DNA of 64,000 nucleotides from Calditrichales bacterium MX18-03 (GCA_021083345.1 JAJGRE010000002.1:682001-746000), one strand, 5' to 3'; positions 17,610 to 27,076 are shown, counted from the stretch's first letter. The notes: generated by a model from the letters alone, not told the origin. Numbers and translations are program-made.

Positions 17610-18922
17610 TTTTGCAGAAGATACTTCTGAATCATCTCTTCCGTTACCCCATTATTGCTGCTCACTTCGGCGAAAAATTCCCCGCTTCTGCGTATCCTCC
17701 GTTCCTGGGTCTCGAAATCCACTTCTACCAGGCCGAAGCGGGCTGACAGGCCTTCGATCCACTCGAAATTATCCATCAACGTCCAATGGTAGTAGCGGGG
17801 CACCTGGATTCCTTCTTCATTCAGCCTTTTGAGTTCATATAAATGATCGTAGATATATTTTGTTCTAAAACAGTCCTGATTATCACAGGTTCCATTTTCC
17901 GTCACAAAAACCGGTACGCCGAACCGCCGGTAATATTTCTTGCACAGCCGGTACAGCCCCTCGGCATAAAGCTCCCATCCCAGGTCATTGGTCTCGGCGC
18001 CTTCCTTTACTTCTCTGCGGCCGAACATCATGGCCGGATCAAAGGTAAAACCGATCATATCCCTGGTGTAATAATTGATGCCGAAGAAGTCGAAGTAACG
18101 TCCCTTCCCCAGGGGATACCCTGCACCCAGCGGGGGAATCAGCTTTCCTTCCGTCATGCCGCTGATAAATATCTCCTGGGTAAGCCGGTCGTAAAGACGA
18201 CAGACCAGCTTTTCCAACGAGCTGTCGTTCTTGCTGTCGTACAGCCTCAGGTGATTGGCCACGCCTACCAGCGTATCCTCATATCCCTTGGTTTTCCTCA
18301 GTTCATGAATCTTCCTGTAAGCCATGATATGAGCCCGGATCATATTCCCCGCGCCCTTGAAGTAATCTCCCATGCTTTTCTTCCCCGGCGGCCATTCACC
18401 GAAAATATAGCCGTATAAAAGATACACATTGGGTTCATTGATGGTCACCCAATCCGATACCAGGTCCCCCAGGTGCGCCACTGCAAATGCCGTATACCGT
18501 TCAAACAGGTCAATGACCTCGCTATTCAGCCATGCCCCTTCATCCTCCAACCAAAGCGGATTGGAGAAGTGGTGGAGTGTCACCAGCGGCTTGATCCCCG
18601 CTTCCTGAAGCTTTTCAAGCTCGCTGCGGTAATGCGCTATCGCCGCCAGGTCAAACTGCCCCCGCTGCGGCTCGATGCGGCTCCACTCCAGGCTCAGCCT
18701 GTAAAGCTTGCAGTTCAGGCTTTTCATCAGCTTGATATCTTCATCTACCCTGTTCCAATGGTCGGCAGCCACAATGCAATGGGAGCCATCCTTGATACGG
18801 CCTTGCTCCGCCCAACGATACCAGTTGTTGTTTTTATCTCCGCCCTCGATCTGAGCCGAAGCCGTTGCAGTGCCCATTAAGAAGTCGTCCGGCAGCTTGA
18901 AAGGAATAACTGGGTTGCCCAT
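17606..18922 (-). CDS. Glycoside hydrolase family 1 (beta-glucosidase type)
   Basis: 438 residues. Retaining glycosidase with a TIM barrel: N-terminal FLMGTATASAQIEGG, acid/base glutamate in TINEP near residue 166, NYYTR, and the nucleophile in FVTENGTCDN near residue 340, with the family end segment WTLMDNFEWIEGLSARFGLV. The segment that recognises a 6-phosphate is not clearly present, so a plain beta-glucosidase or beta-glycosidase is more likely than a phospho-form. ATG at 18920-18922 is favoured (GGAAGG 8 nt upstream); a GTG three codons earlier abuts the site. It follows the radical SAM gene by 21 bp. Confidence 0.9.
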   Translation of the reverse strand: MGNPVIPFKLPDDFLMGTATASAQIEGGDKNNNWYRWAEQGRIKDGSHCIVAADHWNRVDEDIKLMKSLNCKLYRLSLEWSRIEPQRGQFDLAAIAHYRSELEKLQEAGIKPLVTLHHFSNPLWLEDEGAWLNSEVIDLFERYTAFAVAHLGDLVSDWVTINEPNVYLLYGYIFGEWPPGKKSMGDYFKGAGNMIRAHIMAYRKIHELRKTKGYEDTLVGVANHLRLYDSKNDSSLEKLVCRLYDRLTQEIFISGMTEGKLIPPLGAGYPLGKGRYFDFFGINYYTRDMIGFTFDPAMMFGRREVKEGAETNDLGWELYAEGLYRLCKKYYRRFGVPVFVTENGTCDNQDCFRTKYIYDHLYELKRLNEEGIQVPRYYHWTLMDNFEWIEGLSARFGLVEVDFETQERRIRRSGEFFAEVSSNNGVTEEMIQKYLLQN

Positions 18923-18943
18923 GTTTTTCACCTTCCTCTTTGT

Positions 18944-19897
18944 CTAGACTTGAAACAACCTGATTATTTCATCATCCGGCTGATATCTCTTCCCCTGCCA
19001 GGTGCTCCTGTCCATCAACAGGTGATCGATGGCATTCATGACCTCAAATTTCTTCAGGCTCCAGCGAGGCCCGATCAGTGTATCCCGAGGACCATCCCCG
19101 GTAATCCGGTGTATGACCATATCTGCCGGTATCCTTTCGATGCAGTCCGCCACAGTCTCCACATAATCTTCCAGTTCCATCAGCTTGAGCTCGCCGTTTT
19201 CATAGGCTTTAACCAGCCGCGTACCCTTTAAGAGGTGCAGCAGATGCAGCTTGATGCCCTGTGTGCCGGTATTGGCAATAAACCGGACAGTCTCCAGCAT
19301 ATCCTCCCTGCTTTCACCCGGGAGACCCAGTATGGCATGGGTCACGACCTCGATCTTTCGCTTCTTCAGGGCTCTTACGGCCTCCACATAGGTATCCAGG
19401 TCATAGCCGCGGTTGATCCCTTCGGCAGTCCTCTCATGGATGGTCTGAAGCCCCAGTTCCACCCACAAATAAGTTTTTTCATTGATTTCGGAAAGCAGCT
19501 CCAGCACCGGCTCCGGCAGGCAGTCCGGCCTTGTGGCGATGGCCAGGCCCACCACATCCGGCAGGTTCAGGATGGTTTCGTACTTTTCCCGCAGTACTGC
19601 CGCTGTGGCATAGGTGTTGGTATAGGCTTGAAAATATCCGATATATTTTCCATTTTTCCATTTTTTATTCATCATGCCCCGGACTTCATCAAATTGCTCC
19701 ACCAGATCTGCTGCTGTCCCGGCAAAATCCCCTGAGCCGCGCGGACTGCAAAAAACACAGCCTCCCGATGCCCTGGAGCCGTCCCGGTTGGGACAAGTGA
19801 AACCTGCGTCCAGGGATATTTTGAAGACCTTTTCACCGAATTTCTCCCTGAGATACCCGTTCAGCTGCCTGTACCGCTTGCCATCCCATGTTTGCAT
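18944..19897 (-). CDS. YhcC-like radical SAM protein (TIGR01212 family)
   Basis: 317 residues. The unusual radical SAM cluster site C-x13-C-x2-C is seen in TCPNRDGSRASGGCVFCS near residues 34-51, as in TIGR01212 proteins, with the SAM-contact segments VGLAIATRPDC and LWVELGLQTIHERT. The family is widespread with no firmly assigned reaction; some members act in tRNA modification. It is the first gene of a probable two-gene unit with the GH1 enzyme, a link that is not obviously functional. Confidence 0.88.
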   Translation of the reverse strand: MQTWDGKRYRQLNGYLREKFGEKVFKISLDAGFTCPNRDGSRASGGCVFCSPRGSGDFAGTAADLVEQFDEVRGMMNKKWKNGKYIGYFQAYTNTYATAAVLREKYETILNLPDVVGLAIATRPDCLPEPVLELLSEINEKTYLWVELGLQTIHERTAEGINRGYDLDTYVEAVRALKKRKIEVVTHAILGLPGESREDMLETVRFIANTGTQGIKLHLLHLLKGTRLVKAYENGELKLMELEDYVETVADCIERIPADMVIHRITGDGPRDTLIGPRWSLKKFEVMNAIDHLLMDRSTWQGKRYQPDDEIIRLFQV

Positions 19898-20010
19898 TTC
19901 ATTCCTCCGCTCTTCATATGAAAAAGCTTTTTCATGTTATATTGCTATTATATAAAATTCTCTGCTGCTTGCCTATAGCCCATTGCCTACAGCCCATCAC
20001 CACATTTATA

Positions 20011-20039
20011 TTGAGTTATTCCAGGGTTTATGTTATGAT
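20011..20039 (+). promoter_or_regulatory. Promoter of the pantothenate operon
   Basis: TTGAGT (20011-20016), 17-bp spacer, TATGAT (20034-20039). The expected start near 20046 falls at the base of the first leader stem-loop. Confidence 0.8.
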
Positions 20040-20043
20040 GTCT

Positions 20044-20125
20044 TCGGGTAGTATCCGCAAGGAACTATACCGAGATGCATTTTATAACATTTTATATCTG
20101 CTCTGAGCCTTTGGACGGAGACAGG
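20044..20125 (+). ncRNA. Tandem pan-motif RNA stem-loops in the pantothenate leader
   Basis: Two stem-loops share one plan: a 4-bp outer helix, a bulged A on the 3' side, a 5-bp helix, a bulged A on the 5' side, a 3-bp helix and a short loop. Hairpin 1 spans 20044-20073: TCGG/CCGA, bulge A20069, GTAGT/ACTAT, bulge A20053, TCC/GGA, GCAA loop. Hairpin 2 spans 20097-20125: TCTG/CAGG, bulge A121 in 20121, CTCTG/CGGAG, bulge A20106, GCC/GGA, TTT loop. The published pan motif is a hairpin with two bulged adenosines, often in tandem, in front of pan genes of Firmicutes. Position and shape agree. Confidence 0.75.
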
Positions 20126-20153
20126 CAACATATTCGTGTGATCTCGTGATGAT

Positions 20154-20204
20154 ATCACTCTTTTCCTGCCTGTTTTCGGGCTTGCAAAGAGTGATTTTTA
20201 TTTT
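20154..20204 (+). terminator. Leader terminator before panG
   Basis: ATCACTCTTT (20154-20163) pairs with AAAGAGTGAT (20186-20195), followed by TTTTATTTT. It lies 15-20 nt before the panG ribosome site and after the two pan stem-loops, so it probably acts as an attenuator. GTGAT at 20146-20150 can pair with ATCAC at 20154-20158 and would disrupt it. Confidence 0.85.
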
Positions 20205-20218
20205 GGAGGAAAAGCAAC

Positions 20219-21118
20219 ATGGAGAAGCAGCCGCTGAAAATAGGCTTTATCGGAGCGGGAAAGGTGGGCACAGCCTTCGGTATTTACCTCCGGCAGCGCG
20301 GCATCCCTATCGAAGGCTACTACAGCCGCAGTCCCGGACCTTCACAGCAGGCGGCAGGCCTGACCCTGAGCAAAGCATATAGCGATGGTCCTGCATTGGC
20401 ACAAGCTGTTGACCTGCTCTTCATCACAACCGGAGACAGTGAAATCAAAAGGGTATGCGATATTCTGGCAGAGAACCGTGCTTTCAGGGCGGGACAAACA
20501 GTCGTCCATATGAGCGGCGCCCTTTCTTCCTCTGTTTTGCAGAGCGCCGGTGATCAGGGCTGTCACATATATTCTCTGCACCCTATTCAGTCCTTTGCCG
20601 ATATCCATAAGGCCGTATCCGAACTGACCCATACGGTGTTCAGTATAGAAGGCGTTCGGGGAAAACATACTGTTCTGGAAGAGCTTTTGAAAGAAACAGG
20701 TAACCGGTGCTTCCACATCAAGCCTGATGACAAGGTACTGTATCATGCTGCCGCCTGCATATTCTCCAACTATATGACCACATTGCTGGAGGAAGGCTTG
20801 CAGTATCTGCAGCATATCGGTATCAATGCAAAAGAGGGCATGGCGGCTATGCTGCCCCTCATTGCCGGTACGCTGAGCAACATTGAGAATTTACACACAG
20901 ACGCTGCTTTGACAGGACCGATAGCCCGAGGAGATGCCGATACAGTGAAAAGCCACCTGGACGCCATCGCCTGCAAGCTGCCTGATAAGCTTCCCCTCTA
21001 TTTGCAGATGGCGGAAGGCACATTGGCACTGGCAAGCAGAAAAAAGCTGAAGGATCCTGAAAAAATAGAAGCCTTAAACCGCATCATTGCCCGGCACAAG
21101 GCTTTTAGGCCGGTTTGA
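20219..21118 (+). CDS. panG: DUF2520 Rossmann protein, probable ketopantoate reductase (PanG type)
   Basis: 299 residues. N-terminal NAD(P)-binding Rossmann fold with IGFIGAGKVGTAFG at residues 8-21, then a helical DUF2520 domain carrying SLHPIQSFAD near residue 118 and the lysine/aspartate-rich KPDDKVLYHAAAC segment. Members of this family next to panB and panC replace PanE as ketopantoate reductase (PanG was described in Francisella); here the gene is first in panG-panB-panC, supporting the same job. The start has GGAGG 8 nt upstream. The classical PanE signatures are absent. Function is inferred from context and family. Confidence 0.8.
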   Translation: MEKQPLKIGFIGAGKVGTAFGIYLRQRGIPIEGYYSRSPGPSQQAAGLTLSKAYSDGPALAQAVDLLFITTGDSEIKRVCDILAENRAFRAGQTVVHMSGALSSSVLQSAGDQGCHIYSLHPIQSFADIHKAVSELTHTVFSIEGVRGKHTVLEELLKETGNRCFHIKPDDKVLYHAAACIFSNYMTTLLEEGLQYLQHIGINAKEGMAAMLPLIAGTLSNIENLHTDAALTGPIARGDADTVKSHLDAIACKLPDKLPLYLQMAEGTLALASRKKLKDPEKIEALNRIIARHKAFRPV

Positions 21119-21172
21119 GCACCCGCATTGAGGCTCTGCCCTATATTGATTGAATTGAGAGGAGAAAATAAG

Positions 21173-22009
21173 ATGAGTGCTAAGAAGTTTACCGTATCAT
21201 CTTTTCTGACCGCTAAAAATAATAGCGAAAAAATCACCATGCTGACCGCTTACGATTATTCCACTGCGAAGCTGCTGGACCAGGCCGGTGTGGACAGCCT
21301 GCTGGTGGGAGACTCCCTGGGCATGGTCATGCTGGGCTACGAGAGCACCCTGCAGGTAACCGTCGATGATATCGTTCATCACTGCCGTGCAGTCTCCCGA
21401 GGTACCCAAAGGGCATTGGTGGTAGCAGACATGCCTTTTCTCTCCTACCATATCAGTGTCGAGGAAAGTGTCCGGAATGCAGGAAGGATGATCCAGGAAG
21501 GCGGCGCCGGCGCAGTAAAGCTGGAGGGCGGCGAGGAGGTCATCGACAAGGTGAAAGCTATTATCAGGGCGCAGATTCCGGTGATGGGGCACCTGGGGCT
21601 GACGCCGCAGTCCGTCAACATGCTGGGCGGCTACAAGGTGCAGGGCAAGAATGAGGCACAGGCCCGGAAGCTGTTGGCGGACGCAAAGCTTCTGGAAGAA
21701 GCAGGCACATTCGCCATTGTACTGGAATGCGTGCCGGAAAAGCTGGCAAAGCTGGTGTCGGAGCAGCTTTCCATTCCCACAATCGGGATTGGTGCAGGAA
21801 AATATTGCGACGGGCAGGTGCTGGTGATTCAGGACGTCTTCGGGATATATGCCGATATAAAGCCCAAATTTGTCAAGCAATATGCGCAGGTCGGCGAAAT
21901 GATGCAGCAAGGCTGCAGACAGTACATCGAAGAAGTCAAGGCTATGGCCTTCCCAGCCGGAGAGCACAGCTTCCCCATGGACGAAGAAGTATTATCGAAG
22001 TTGTATTAG
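21173..22009 (+). CDS. panB: 3-methyl-2-oxobutanoate hydroxymethyltransferase
   Basis: 278 residues, normal length. Transfers a one-carbon unit from 5,10-methylene-THF to alpha-ketoisovalerate to give ketopantoate. [15 protein letters not shown] near residue 24, the metal-site [14 protein letters not shown] near residue 45, [11 protein letters not shown], and [20 protein letters not shown] are all family signatures. The ATG at 21173 has GAGAGGAG upstream. 54 bp after panG and 9 bp before panC. Confidence 0.96.
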   Translation: MSAKKFTVSSFLTAKNNSEKITMLTAYDYSTAKLLDQAGVDSLLVGDSLGMVMLGYESTLQVTVDDIVHHCRAVSRGTQRALVVADMPFLSYHISVEESVRNAGRMIQEGGAGAVKLEGGEEVIDKVKAIIRAQIPVMGHLGLTPQSVNMLGGYKVQGKNEAQARKLLADAKLLEEAGTFAIVLECVPEKLAKLVSEQLSIPTIGIGAGKYCDGQVLVIQDVFGIYADIKPKFVKQYAQVGEMMQQGCRQYIEEVKAMAFPAGEHSFPMDEEVLSKLY

Positions 22010-22018
22010 GAGGAAACC

Positions 22019-22864
22019 ATGCAAATCGTCACCACGATCCGCGAGACGCGGCAGATCATACATAATGCCAGCCGTGAAGGAAAAACCATCGGTTTTGTTC
22101 CCACAATGGGGTCCCTCCATGAAGGGCATTTGTCCCTCATCCGTAGGGCAAAGACTGAGACCGGCTTTGTGGTTGTAAGCATATTCGTCAACCCCACCCA
22201 GTTCGGCAAGGATGAGGATTTTGAGACTTATCCCAGGAATCTTGATAGAGATGCCGCACTGTCGGAAAGTGCAGGTGCTGATCTGATCTTCTGTCCTGAT
22301 GCAGGAGAGATGTATCCGAAAGGCTTTCAAACCTACGTGGAAGTGGCGGAAATAACCACTGGGCTATGCGGTGCCGCACGGCCAGGGCATTTTAAAGGTG
22401 TAACCACAGTGGTCGCCAAGCTCTTCAACATAGTCAAGCCCCATAAGGCATATTTCGGACAGAAGGATGCCCAGCAGGCAGCCGTTATTGAGCACATGGT
22501 CCGGGATCTGGACATGGATCTTGACATCGTCCGCTGCCCAATCGTCAGGGAACCGGACGGGCTGGCCATGAGTTCAAGAAATGTATATCTGAGTGCCCGG
22601 GAGCGGAATGCTGCAGTGGTGTTATCCCAATCCCTGTTCCAAGCCGAAGAAATGATCCGTCAGGGTATCAGAGACGCTTCAGAAATCAGGCAGTACATTG
22701 CCTCAGTCATTCAGAAAGAACCGTTGGCGCAGATCGGTTATGTGGAGGTGGTAAATGCCGTCAGCCTGAAGAAGGTTGATTTTATTGCTGGACAGATTCT
22801 GATCGCTTTAGCTGCCAAATTTGGCAATACCAATCTGATCGATAACCTCTGCATCGAAGTGTAG
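22019..22864 (+). CDS. panC: Pantothenate synthetase
   Basis: 281 residues. Condenses pantoate with beta-alanine using ATP. HIGH-like motif PTMGSLHEGHLSLI at residues 27-40, FVNPTQFGKDEDFETYPR, GHFKGVTTVVAKLFNIV, FGQKDAQQ and the KMSKS-like MSSRNVYLS. AGGAGG precedes the ATG. It is the last gene of the operon; no panD (aspartate decarboxylase) follows, so beta-alanine must come from a gene elsewhere or from uptake. It converges on the sensor kinase gene with 25 bp between stops. Confidence 0.96.
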   Translation: MQIVTTIRETRQIIHNASREGKTIGFVPTMGSLHEGHLSLIRRAKTETGFVVVSIFVNPTQFGKDEDFETYPRNLDRDAALSESAGADLIFCPDAGEMYPKGFQTYVEVAEITTGLCGAARPGHFKGVTTVVAKLFNIVKPHKAYFGQKDAQQAAVIEHMVRDLDMDLDIVRCPIVREPDGLAMSSRNVYLSARERNAAVVLSQSLFQAEEMIRQGIRDASEIRQYIASVIQKEPLAQIGYVEVVNAVSLKKVDFIAGQILIALAAKFGNTNLIDNLCIEV

Positions 22865-22889
22865 CCTTAAGCCTGTCGCCTAAAGCCAC

Positions 22890-25800
22890 TTATATATAAA
22901 TATCCGAAAACTCGATATGGATCCGCTCTATGCGGCTTTCTGCGGCAGCTCCGTCTGCCGTATTTTCTTCTGCCTCGGACAGGTGCCTCACCGGAAGCTT
23001 GATGGAGAACTCGCTTCCTTCCCCCGGTTGGCTGGCAACCTCAATCCTGCCGCCATGGAGTTCAACCAGGGATTTTACCAGGGACAAGCCGATACCGCTG
23101 CCTTCGTTGTTCCTTGTAAAGGATTTGTCAACCTGCCGGAAGCGTTCAAATATCAACCCCAGCTTATCAGAAGGTATCCCAATTCCGGTATCTCTTACCT
23201 TAATGATGACAGCACTATCGTTTTTCTGGATCCTGACACTGATCACACCGCCCTCGCTGGTAAATTTGACTGCATTTGAAAGCAAATTAAGTATAATTCT
23301 TTCGATCTTATCCGCATCGCAGGCAAGCCACATCTCTTCCACTTCGGTATCAAAAATGAGGTGGATTCCTTTATTCTCGATATATTCCGCTACAGACAGG
23401 GTTATTCCCTCCACCACATTGACAATATCCTTATTGTGCAGCTGCAGAGTAAAGAAGCCGGAATCAATCCTTGTAATATCGATCAGGTTATTCAGCAGCC
23501 TCAGCAGCCTGAAACAGTTCTGCTTCATGATGCCTGTATATTTCAGCAGCCTATCCTTTTGCGCATCCTTCACTTCCTGTCCTGACAGGGTCATGTTGAA
23601 AAGCTGGAGTGAGCCCAATATGATGTTTAGAGGTGTCCGAAGCTCATGGGACAGGTTGGCAAAAAATTCAGTCTTCAGCTTATCATATTCCAAGGCTTCG
23701 TTGAGCCGTTTTACATTCTCGTCCATTCTTCTTTTCAGCTCATTGGCGCGCTTTCGCTCGGTCATATCGCGGACAACGCTCATCACAGCCGGCTCTCCCT
23801 TAGAGTAGAATGCCGTCACGACTATTTCCGTATCCAGATAGGTGCCGTCCGCCCTGACCAGCCTTTGCTCCTCAGGAGATATGATAAACCTTCCGTCCAC
23901 TGCCTCCCTGAGGTTGAATTCCATAGCCCTTCTCCCGTCTTCATGGATATAGTCCAGAAGCGATTTCCCGATCAGCAGGTCTCTCGCATCAACGCCAACA
24001 AGATTGACTGCTGCGGCGTTAGCATAAATAATATGATCACCCGAGCTGACAAAAATGGCGTCGGGCAAGAAATCAACCAGTTTTCTATAACGCTCCTCGC
24101 TTTCGCAAAGTGCTTTTTCCGCCATGACGCGCTGTGTAATATCCTTGAAGCTCCAAACCCGACCCATCATGCTTTCTGCAGTCCCTACCGGTGCCATAAG
24201 CGGCGCCGTCTGTATTTCATAAACACGTCCATCCAAAAAGGTAACATGGTTGAGATCGGTATCCTTCACGTCGTATAGGCTGTTGACCCACATGACAAGG
24301 TGCTCCGGGTTTAACAGCTGGTTCTCGACATATTCCAGCAGGATCTTTTCGTCTCTTGTCTCCATCAATGCATTGGGTATGTTCCACAGCTCCAAAAACT
24401 TGCGGTTATAGTCCATTACTTTTCTTTCATTGTTGACCACCAGTATACCATCCATAGTGGCATTGAGGGTGGCCCTCAGTATCTCTTCCTTTTTACTAAG
24501 GGCTTCCTCCGCAGCCTTATGCGCTGAAATATCACGCCCCAGGATAACCATGCCCCGTTTTTCACCGTTTTCATGAAAGAGCGGTGCTTTTACCATGTCA
24601 TAGGTTTTCTTGGAAGCATCCGACATCACAAGCTCTTGTGCTTCCCGGCATATCAAACCTTGTTTCCAGACCTTTTCATCCGTATTATGGCATTTTGCCC
24701 TTGTTGTTTTGTAGAGCACACTTGTCGCTGCAATTTCTTCACTGCTTTTTCCTCTGTATGCGGTCCGGTCGATTCCGAATAGCTCCAGCATGGCGTCGTT
24801 GGCTTCCAGCCATTTGCCTTCGCCATCCTTATAGCAGATGATATCCGGTGTTCCGTTTATCAGGGCGCGCAGCAGTTCTTCCCGTTCTGCCAGTTCTCGC
24901 TCGGCTTTCTTCCGGATAAATATGTTGCTGAGCAGGGCGACATTGACACATATAAGTATGAATATACTGAATGCTGCTGCGCCCCACACCATCGCTTTTT
25001 CTATGGTGTAGTACTCCGTTGGCATATTAATCACCCGGCTGTTATACGGAAGGCTGGTCAAAGCAATGCCATGCTTCTTAAGCATGTTAAAATCAAACGT
25101 ATATTGACTGGGGCTCCCTGTTGTTAATGGGATACTGTCAATTTCTTTGCCATTCAATACCTGCTCCGTAATCCTTGCAGCCGTGACCCCTTGCTGGAAG
25201 CCGCTCACAAGCGCGCCGCCGATGATGCCGTCACCCAGAAGGAAGTCCCATGCACTGTAAAAAGGCATATCCACACTGTTTCTGAGCGTCTTCAGACTTT
25301 CGGCCATGGTGACTACATCGCCGGATTCGTTCTGAAAGTTCATGCCGAGGCAGAATACGATGAACCTATCCTGTGCCTGTGTCTGGGCCAAAAGACTGCT
25401 GAGGATTTTTTCCAGGCTGTTGCCGCTTAGCAGTGCTATTTCTTTATCCACTTTCATGTATGCCTGTTCTCTTTCAAAATCCTGTGTCAGAAGCTGGCCT
25501 GTCCTGGTCTGATCTGATATCACGATGATGCGCCGGGCATCCGGGTGAAGCTTTGCCGCCAGATCCACGCAGTTGATAAAATCCGGCCTTTCCAGAATAC
25601 CCGTCATGTTTTTCATGCCGTCCAGAACCTTGTCCGTTTCCTGGTTAATTCCGCAGAAAATAACCGGTGTATCCTTGAATAACCGCCTTCTGTATTTTTT
25701 CACAAAATCCAGAGCATCATCGTCACTGGTTATGACAGCATCAAAATATGTTTGCCTGTATTTGGTCTCGTAAGCTTGGAACAGCTGCGTGATATATTTG

Positions 25801-26042
25801 TCCTCCGAGCAACGCTTGGTGTCCATGTATTCATAATAAAGGTTGGTCTGTACGCCGGACTTTGCAAATACCGATTCAATTCCGGCAACGATGCTGTCTG
25901 TCCACTTATGACCCTTGTTATATGAGTTGAGAATCAATACATTCCTCTGTTGGGGCAATGCTGCAGCCATTGCACCTATAGTCAAATATGAAGTCAAGCT
26001 GAAAATCAACAACATCAGTGCAATGACTTTTTTCCCACGCAT
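22890..26042 (-). CDS. Hybrid sensor: ABC-type binding domain, three PAS domains and histidine kinase
   Basis: 1050 residues. A signal peptide (about 1-30) leads to an extracytoplasmic ABC_sub_bind-type domain (about 35-330; NVLILNSYNKGHKWTDSI, then the SDDDALDFV region). A membrane helix near 345-370 is followed by PAS domains near 385-500, 510-640 and 650-770. The HisKA box FFANLSHELRTPLN is near residue 805, and the ATPase domain shows NLLSNAVKFTSEGG, DTGIGIP and GSGIGLSLVKSLVE. It probably senses a small solute outside the cell and phosphorylates an unlinked response regulator, since none is adjacent. ATG at 26040-26042 with GGAGATGG upstream. Confidence 0.9.
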   Translation of the reverse strand: MRGKKVIALMLLIFSLTSYLTIGAMAAALPQQRNVLILNSYNKGHKWTDSIVAGIESVFAKSGVQTNLYYEYMDTKRCSEDKYITQLFQAYETKYRQTYFDAVITSDDDALDFVKKYRRRLFKDTPVIFCGINQETDKVLDGMKNMTGILERPDFINCVDLAAKLHPDARRIIVISDQTRTGQLLTQDFEREQAYMKVDKEIALLSGNSLEKILSSLLAQTQAQDRFIVFCLGMNFQNESGDVVTMAESLKTLRNSVDMPFYSAWDFLLGDGIIGGALVSGFQQGVTAARITEQVLNGKEIDSIPLTTGSPSQYTFDFNMLKKHGIALTSLPYNSRVINMPTEYYTIEKAMVWGAAAFSIFILICVNVALLSNIFIRKKAERELAEREELLRALINGTPDIICYKDGEGKWLEANDAMLELFGIDRTAYRGKSSEEIAATSVLYKTTRAKCHNTDEKVWKQGLICREAQELVMSDASKKTYDMVKAPLFHENGEKRGMVILGRDISAHKAAEEALSKKEEILRATLNATMDGILVVNNERKVMDYNRKFLELWNIPNALMETRDEKILLEYVENQLLNPEHLVMWVNSLYDVKDTDLNHVTFLDGRVYEIQTAPLMAPVGTAESMMGRVWSFKDITQRVMAEKALCESEERYRKLVDFLPDAIFVSSGDHIIYANAAAVNLVGVDARDLLIGKSLLDYIHEDGRRAMEFNLREAVDGRFIISPEEQRLVRADGTYLDTEIVVTAFYSKGEPAVMSVVRDMTERKRANELKRRMDENVKRLNEALEYDKLKTEFFANLSHELRTPLNIILGSLQLFNMTLSGQEVKDAQKDRLLKYTGIMKQNCFRLLRLLNNLIDITRIDSGFFTLQLHNKDIVNVVEGITLSVAEYIENKGIHLIFDTEVEEMWLACDADKIERIILNLLSNAVKFTSEGGVISVRIQKNDSAVIIKVRDTGIGIPSDKLGLIFERFRQVDKSFTRNNEGSGIGLSLVKSLVELHGGRIEVASQPGEGSEFSIKLPVRHLSEAEENTADGAAAESRIERIHIEFSDIYI

Positions 26043-26235
26043 AGCCCATCACCATCTCCATTATCAGATTGTGTCAATATCTACCGGCACTTTATTTTTC
26101 CAACATAATCTATTATTTCACAGAAAACGGGCCACTTCAATGTACTTCGTCATACATTTCCCGACACCAATCCTCACAAAACTACAACCGCATCCACTAC
26201 ACATTTCGACATTTCCCAATCCCGCCGGCATAGTA

Positions 26236-26277
26236 AAAGAGGCAAGAGCCGATTGTGCGCAATCAGCTTGCCTCTTT
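26236..26277 (-). terminator. Terminator after the DUF4397 gene
   Basis: An 11-bp perfect stem, AAAGAGGCAAG (26236-26246) with 26267-26277, enclosing a second short stem (GATTG/CAATC). The minus strand ends in TTTTAC. Confidence 0.8.
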
Positions 26278-26291
26278 CCACAGAGCGTCTG

Positions 26292-26975
26292 CTATATAAG
26301 CAAATACGTATTTCCATCCAAGGGGATCAGTACCTGCAGCGGCGGCGTACCGGCCGCGAGCCCCACTGCGTAAACAGAATAAAAACGGCTGGGCAGCAGG
26401 CGCACGTTGGGCACGTTCAAGACCACCTGATCGGTATCGGCAATACGTGCCTGCAGGGTATAGGTACCAGGGTTCACCGGGATGTAATCCGTTACCTCCC
26501 GGTAGGTCACGTCGCTGAAAAGCTTCCTTCCATTGGGCAGGGTCACGTCAACCCCCGGTGCGTTGGGTGACAGGTGTATGAAACGAACCATGGTCCTGCC
26601 CGGGGGAATCATGAGCTTGGGCTCCGGAATCAGCTGCAAGCCCAGCTCCCCGGGCCTGTTGATGGCTACTACGGTGGAAATGGTTCCTGGTTCGATCCTT
26701 ACGCTGGTATCCAGCAGGGGGGTTGTCATTTGCCCTGCCGGGTATATAAGGATATTGTAATTTCCCGAGTCTACTTGTTGATACGGTGTAAACGCTCTAT
26801 AGGCCAGGTTTCCCGCTATTAGCTTGCCATTGGCATATACGTCTACAGCAGGCGCACCCGGTGATGCATGCAGCACCCGGATGAAGGCGTTCATGGTCAC
26901 CCTTGGGCAAAAGGCGCCATATGGACAAAAATAGGGTGCTTCAAACGATAAGTTATCTGGATAATATGGCTTCAT
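26292..26975 (-). CDS. DUF4397 domain protein
   Basis: 227 residues made of two DUF4397-like beta-rich repeats. The first starts at FIRVLHASPGAPAVDVYANG (about residue 31) and the second at MVRFIHLSPNAPGVDVTLPNG (about residue 128). There is no signal peptide; the N-terminus instead carries a short cysteine- and tyrosine-rich tail (PYFCPYGAFCP). Members of this family occur as surface or spore-associated proteins of unknown role. It is monocistronic with its own terminator. Confidence 0.8.
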   Translation of the reverse strand: MKPYYPDNLSFEAPYFCPYGAFCPRVTMNAFIRVLHASPGAPAVDVYANGKLIAGNLAYRAFTPYQQVDSGNYNILIYPAGQMTTPLLDTSVRIEPGTISTVVAINRPGELGLQLIPEPKLMIPPGRTMVRFIHLSPNAPGVDVTLPNGRKLFSDVTYREVTDYIPVNPGTYTLQARIADTDQVVLNVPNVRLLPSRFYSVYAVGLAAGTPPLQVLIPLDGNTYLLI

Positions 26976-27076
26976 GTCGATTCAACACCTCTTCATAAAT
27001 GGATTGATTCGCATATCATTACAGTATATGCCGTACCCTCGGGAAGTGTGATACCTTGACCGGCCTTCCGCAGGAT

